From Saprospiraceae bacterium (GTDB lineage: Bacteria > Bacteroidota > Bacteroidia > Chitinophagales > Saprospiraceae), in the NCBI GenBank assembly GCA_028280415.1, contig JANQLV010000022.1, positions 1 through 44,057 of the forward strand: 44,057 nucleotides of DNA, read 5' to 3'. The translations under genes were made by a program, and so were the position numbers. This document shows, in pieces, positions 42,552 through 44,057 of this stretch. The notes below the pieces were generated by a model. That model was not told the origin of the DNA and searched no databases. It saw nothing but the letters and a program-made list of their open reading frames with translations. The first letter of the stretch is position 1, and each line of letters starts with the position of its first letter.

Positions 42552-44057
42552 CTATTCCTGATAATATGCTTTCTTTTCATCTGTAATTTTCCAAAAATAC
42601 AAGAGTTCGCTTTGCTCTTCTGAATCCCCGGGGTTTTTAATCACTTCCCAACTCAGTATTGTACAAGTTGAAGGTAATTTTATAATCTTGTCTTCACTTT
42701 CGGAAATTTCAAATAAAAGTGCCTTTTCACATTGATAAGTTTCACTATCCACTTCATCAGCCAACGTAAAGATTAACAGGAAAAGCATAAGTATCCCGAG
42801 ATAATACCGCTTATAATTGAACCGAAGTCGCTGAATGATCAAATAACTGGAATAAGCAAAAAAATAAACCAGTAGCAATGCAACAGGCAGGAAGGTATCT
42901 TTCCTTAGAATAAAAGGCCGATATTCCCGAAAGCCGCCCATTGGCAATAGTAGCAAATAGATCAATACAAAAAGCAAAATCCAGTGAAACATACGCATGA
43001 GCTGCTTGCTGTCTTTATTCTGCTTTTTATGAATGAAAATATTAATTCCAATCATCAGCAATAATAAAGGGTAGCCCAGCTTTTGCGTAAGCATATAAAA
43101 TAATCCTTTAGGAAGCCTGGCATATCTATCTAACAGAGATATCTCGGCACCACTTTGACTTTCTAAATTATTCTGACCGATATAAATTGAATACAGACTT
43201 AGTAAAACGAGTAGCAAAAGCAATAAGAGCATGTTTCCAGGTATTCTCTGCTTTGCACCGATCGGTCGCTTTTCAATGCTACTGAGCAAAAAGTATCCCC
43301 CGCTTAAGAAGGCAATTACCAAAACGATCCCGGGAATCAAGGGACCGCTAAATGGTAATATCATCAGCAATACGCCCATCATTATGAGTTGAAAAATCGA
43401 AAACTCAATTTTCCGGCCATGTGCCCAATTTATATAAGGTTTTAAAAATAAAATCAGCAAGCTTATCGGCAGGGCGTAAAATGAACTATAGGTAATCGAC
43501 TGATCTACAATACCAATATATTTATAAAAGTGTCCTCCCGTCTGGAAAAGTGGTGTAATAATCGCCGCCGCGATGAGGAAGTTATGATCGTAAATCCGAG
43601 CCGTTCCACTAACCAGGCCAGCAAGCAGAACAATTAGAAAAACATGAATCAAGGTTTTGGAGATTGCAGCTGTAGTATATATGCTATCAATGGGGTTCAT
43701 AAAGGTCTGCAAGCCCGAAGGAACAGTTCTAAAGAAATTATAGATATAAAAATGGACAAAGAAACGATTAGGAGCCGCATAGACCGAATCTTTTGTCAGG
43801 ACCTTCCAGCCAAAAGGATCATCCATCACCCCTTTATAATGATCGGATGGTAAGACAATAGGAACTAAATCTCCATCCAGCGCTTTGGTTTTGTGCTGGT
43901 AAAAAGTGTAGCCTATATCTAAAAGTAGCAAAAGGCCGATGAATATGTAAAAAAGTCGCTGGATTTTGAATGATTGAGTTTTGAATGATTGAGTTTTGAA
44001 TGATTGAGTTTTGAATGATTGAGTTTTGAATGATTGAGTTTTGAATGATTGAGTTTT
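42552..44057 (-). CDS. Polytopic membrane protein of unknown function, partial, with N-terminal pentapeptide repeat
   Basis: At least 501 residues are encoded, and the frame is open to the right edge. About ten hydrophobic segments and several polar loops follow a first membrane helix RLFYIFIGLLLLLDIGYTF. A TTG at 43931 would cut this helix in half. I therefore extend the frame upstream, where it reads six copies of TQSFK from a 15-nt tandem repeat. No start codon occurs within the repeat, so the true start lies beyond the window. The C-terminal about 70 residues are soluble, with a Cys pair (Y-x-CEKALL and STCTILSW) that could be a periplasmic disulfide. The family is unknown; the layout recalls membrane proteins of polysaccharide assembly, but no motif supports this. 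Confidence 0.65.
   Translation of the reverse strand, partial: KTQSFKTQSFKTQSFKTQSFKTQSFKTQSFKIQRLFYIFIGLLLLLDIGYTFYQHKTKALDGDLVPIVLPSDHYKGVMDDPFGWKVLTKDSVYAAPNRFFVHFYIYNFFRTVPSGLQTFMNPIDSIYTTAAISKTLIHVFLIVLLAGLVSGTARIYDHNFLIAAAIITPLFQTGGHFYKYIGIVDQSITYSSFYALPISLLILFLKPYINWAHGRKIEFSIFQLIMMGVLLMILPFSGPLIPGIVLVIAFLSGGYFLLSSIEKRPIGAKQRIPGNMLLLLLLLVLLSLYSIYIGQNNLESQSGAEISLLDRYARLPKGLFYMLTQKLGYPLLLLMIGINIFIHKKQNKDSKQLMRMFHWILLFVLIYLLLLPMGGFREYRPFILRKDTFLPVALLLVYFFAYSSYLIIQRLRFNYKRYYLGILMLFLLIFTLADEVDSETYQCEKALLFEISESEDKIIKLPSTCTILSWEVIKNPGDSEEQSELLYFWKITDEKKAYYQE
43964..44057. repeat. 15-nt direct tandem repeat, six copies plus four bases
   Basis: The unit TTTTGAATGATTGAG starts at 43964, 43979, 43994, 44009, 44024 and 44039 with no mismatch, and four further bases reach the end of the window. 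On the minus strand the unit reads TQSFK in frame with the downstream membrane protein and has no stop in any of the three minus frames. On the plus strand every frame contains a stop. Confidence 0.95.

Noticed and set aside
43964-44057. CRISPR array
   Set aside because: The 15-base units are directly adjacent, with no spacers, and no cas gene is present.

Overview
The window looks like chromosomal DNA of a member of the Bacteroidota, and gene content suggests a Saprospiria-like or other gliding/T9SS lineage. This is inferred from two secreted proteins with type IX secretion C-terminal domains (type B at 17232-19316, type A at 21409-23088), several promoters of the Bacteroidota TTG...TAnnTTTG type, a fused isobutyryl-CoA mutase, a PSP1/RicT gene next to holB, and an ATP synthase operon without beta and epsilon genes. 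I see no phage, insertion sequence, CRISPR, rRNA or tRNA. Base composition looks even, and nearly all genes have housekeeping or core-accessory character. I recognise 35 genes.

Layout. 1-8842 (mostly + strand): a truncated gene that may be the tail of an M48-type peptidase, a secreted protein of unknown function, a CoA-type Nudix hydrolase, icmF, a lipoprotein with a sugar-dehydrogenase-like propeller, and a coupled GNAT acetyltransferase. 8829-11976 (- strand): a compact four-gene thiol/redox operon, egtB-egtD-redoxin-msrB. 12154-17034: a TruC-like pseudouridine synthase, then an envelope operon on the - strand, lptC - CNNM/CorC protein - polytopic membrane patatin. 17232-23088: two T9SS cargo proteins on either side of pssA-rsmI, with a 635-base regulatory gap that holds a good promoter and two operator-like palindromes whose centres lie 40 bp apart. 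23293-29461: a helical protein of unknown function, lpdA, ricT-like and holB, and a glutathione peroxidase. 29730-33494 (+): a PTPS-type pterin synthase, then a two-gene electron-transfer module (soluble FAD/NAD(P)H oxidoreductase plus a roughly ten-helix membrane iron-sulfur protein). 33754-36498: a sugar nucleotidyltransferase and a GH64-type beta-1,3-glucanase with no visible signal peptide. 36849-42151: atpB-atpE-atpF-atpH-atpA-atpG. 42552-end: a polytopic membrane protein whose N-terminal coding region runs into a 15-nt tandem repeat at the window edge.

How it fits together. Three themes recur. One is thiol and peroxide defence: the ergothioneine-type enzymes, redoxin, MsrB and glutathione peroxidase. 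The second is envelope lipid and LPS handling: LptC, the membrane patatin and PssA. The third is energy metabolism: IcmF, dihydrolipoyl dehydrogenase, the FAD/Fe-S module and ATP synthase. The least understood units are the FAD/Fe-S pair, the membrane patatin inside the lptC operon, the His-rich periplasmic N-terminus of AtpB, the signal-less GH64 protein, and the in-frame pentapeptide repeat at the right edge. All assignments come from reading the sequence; no database search was run.
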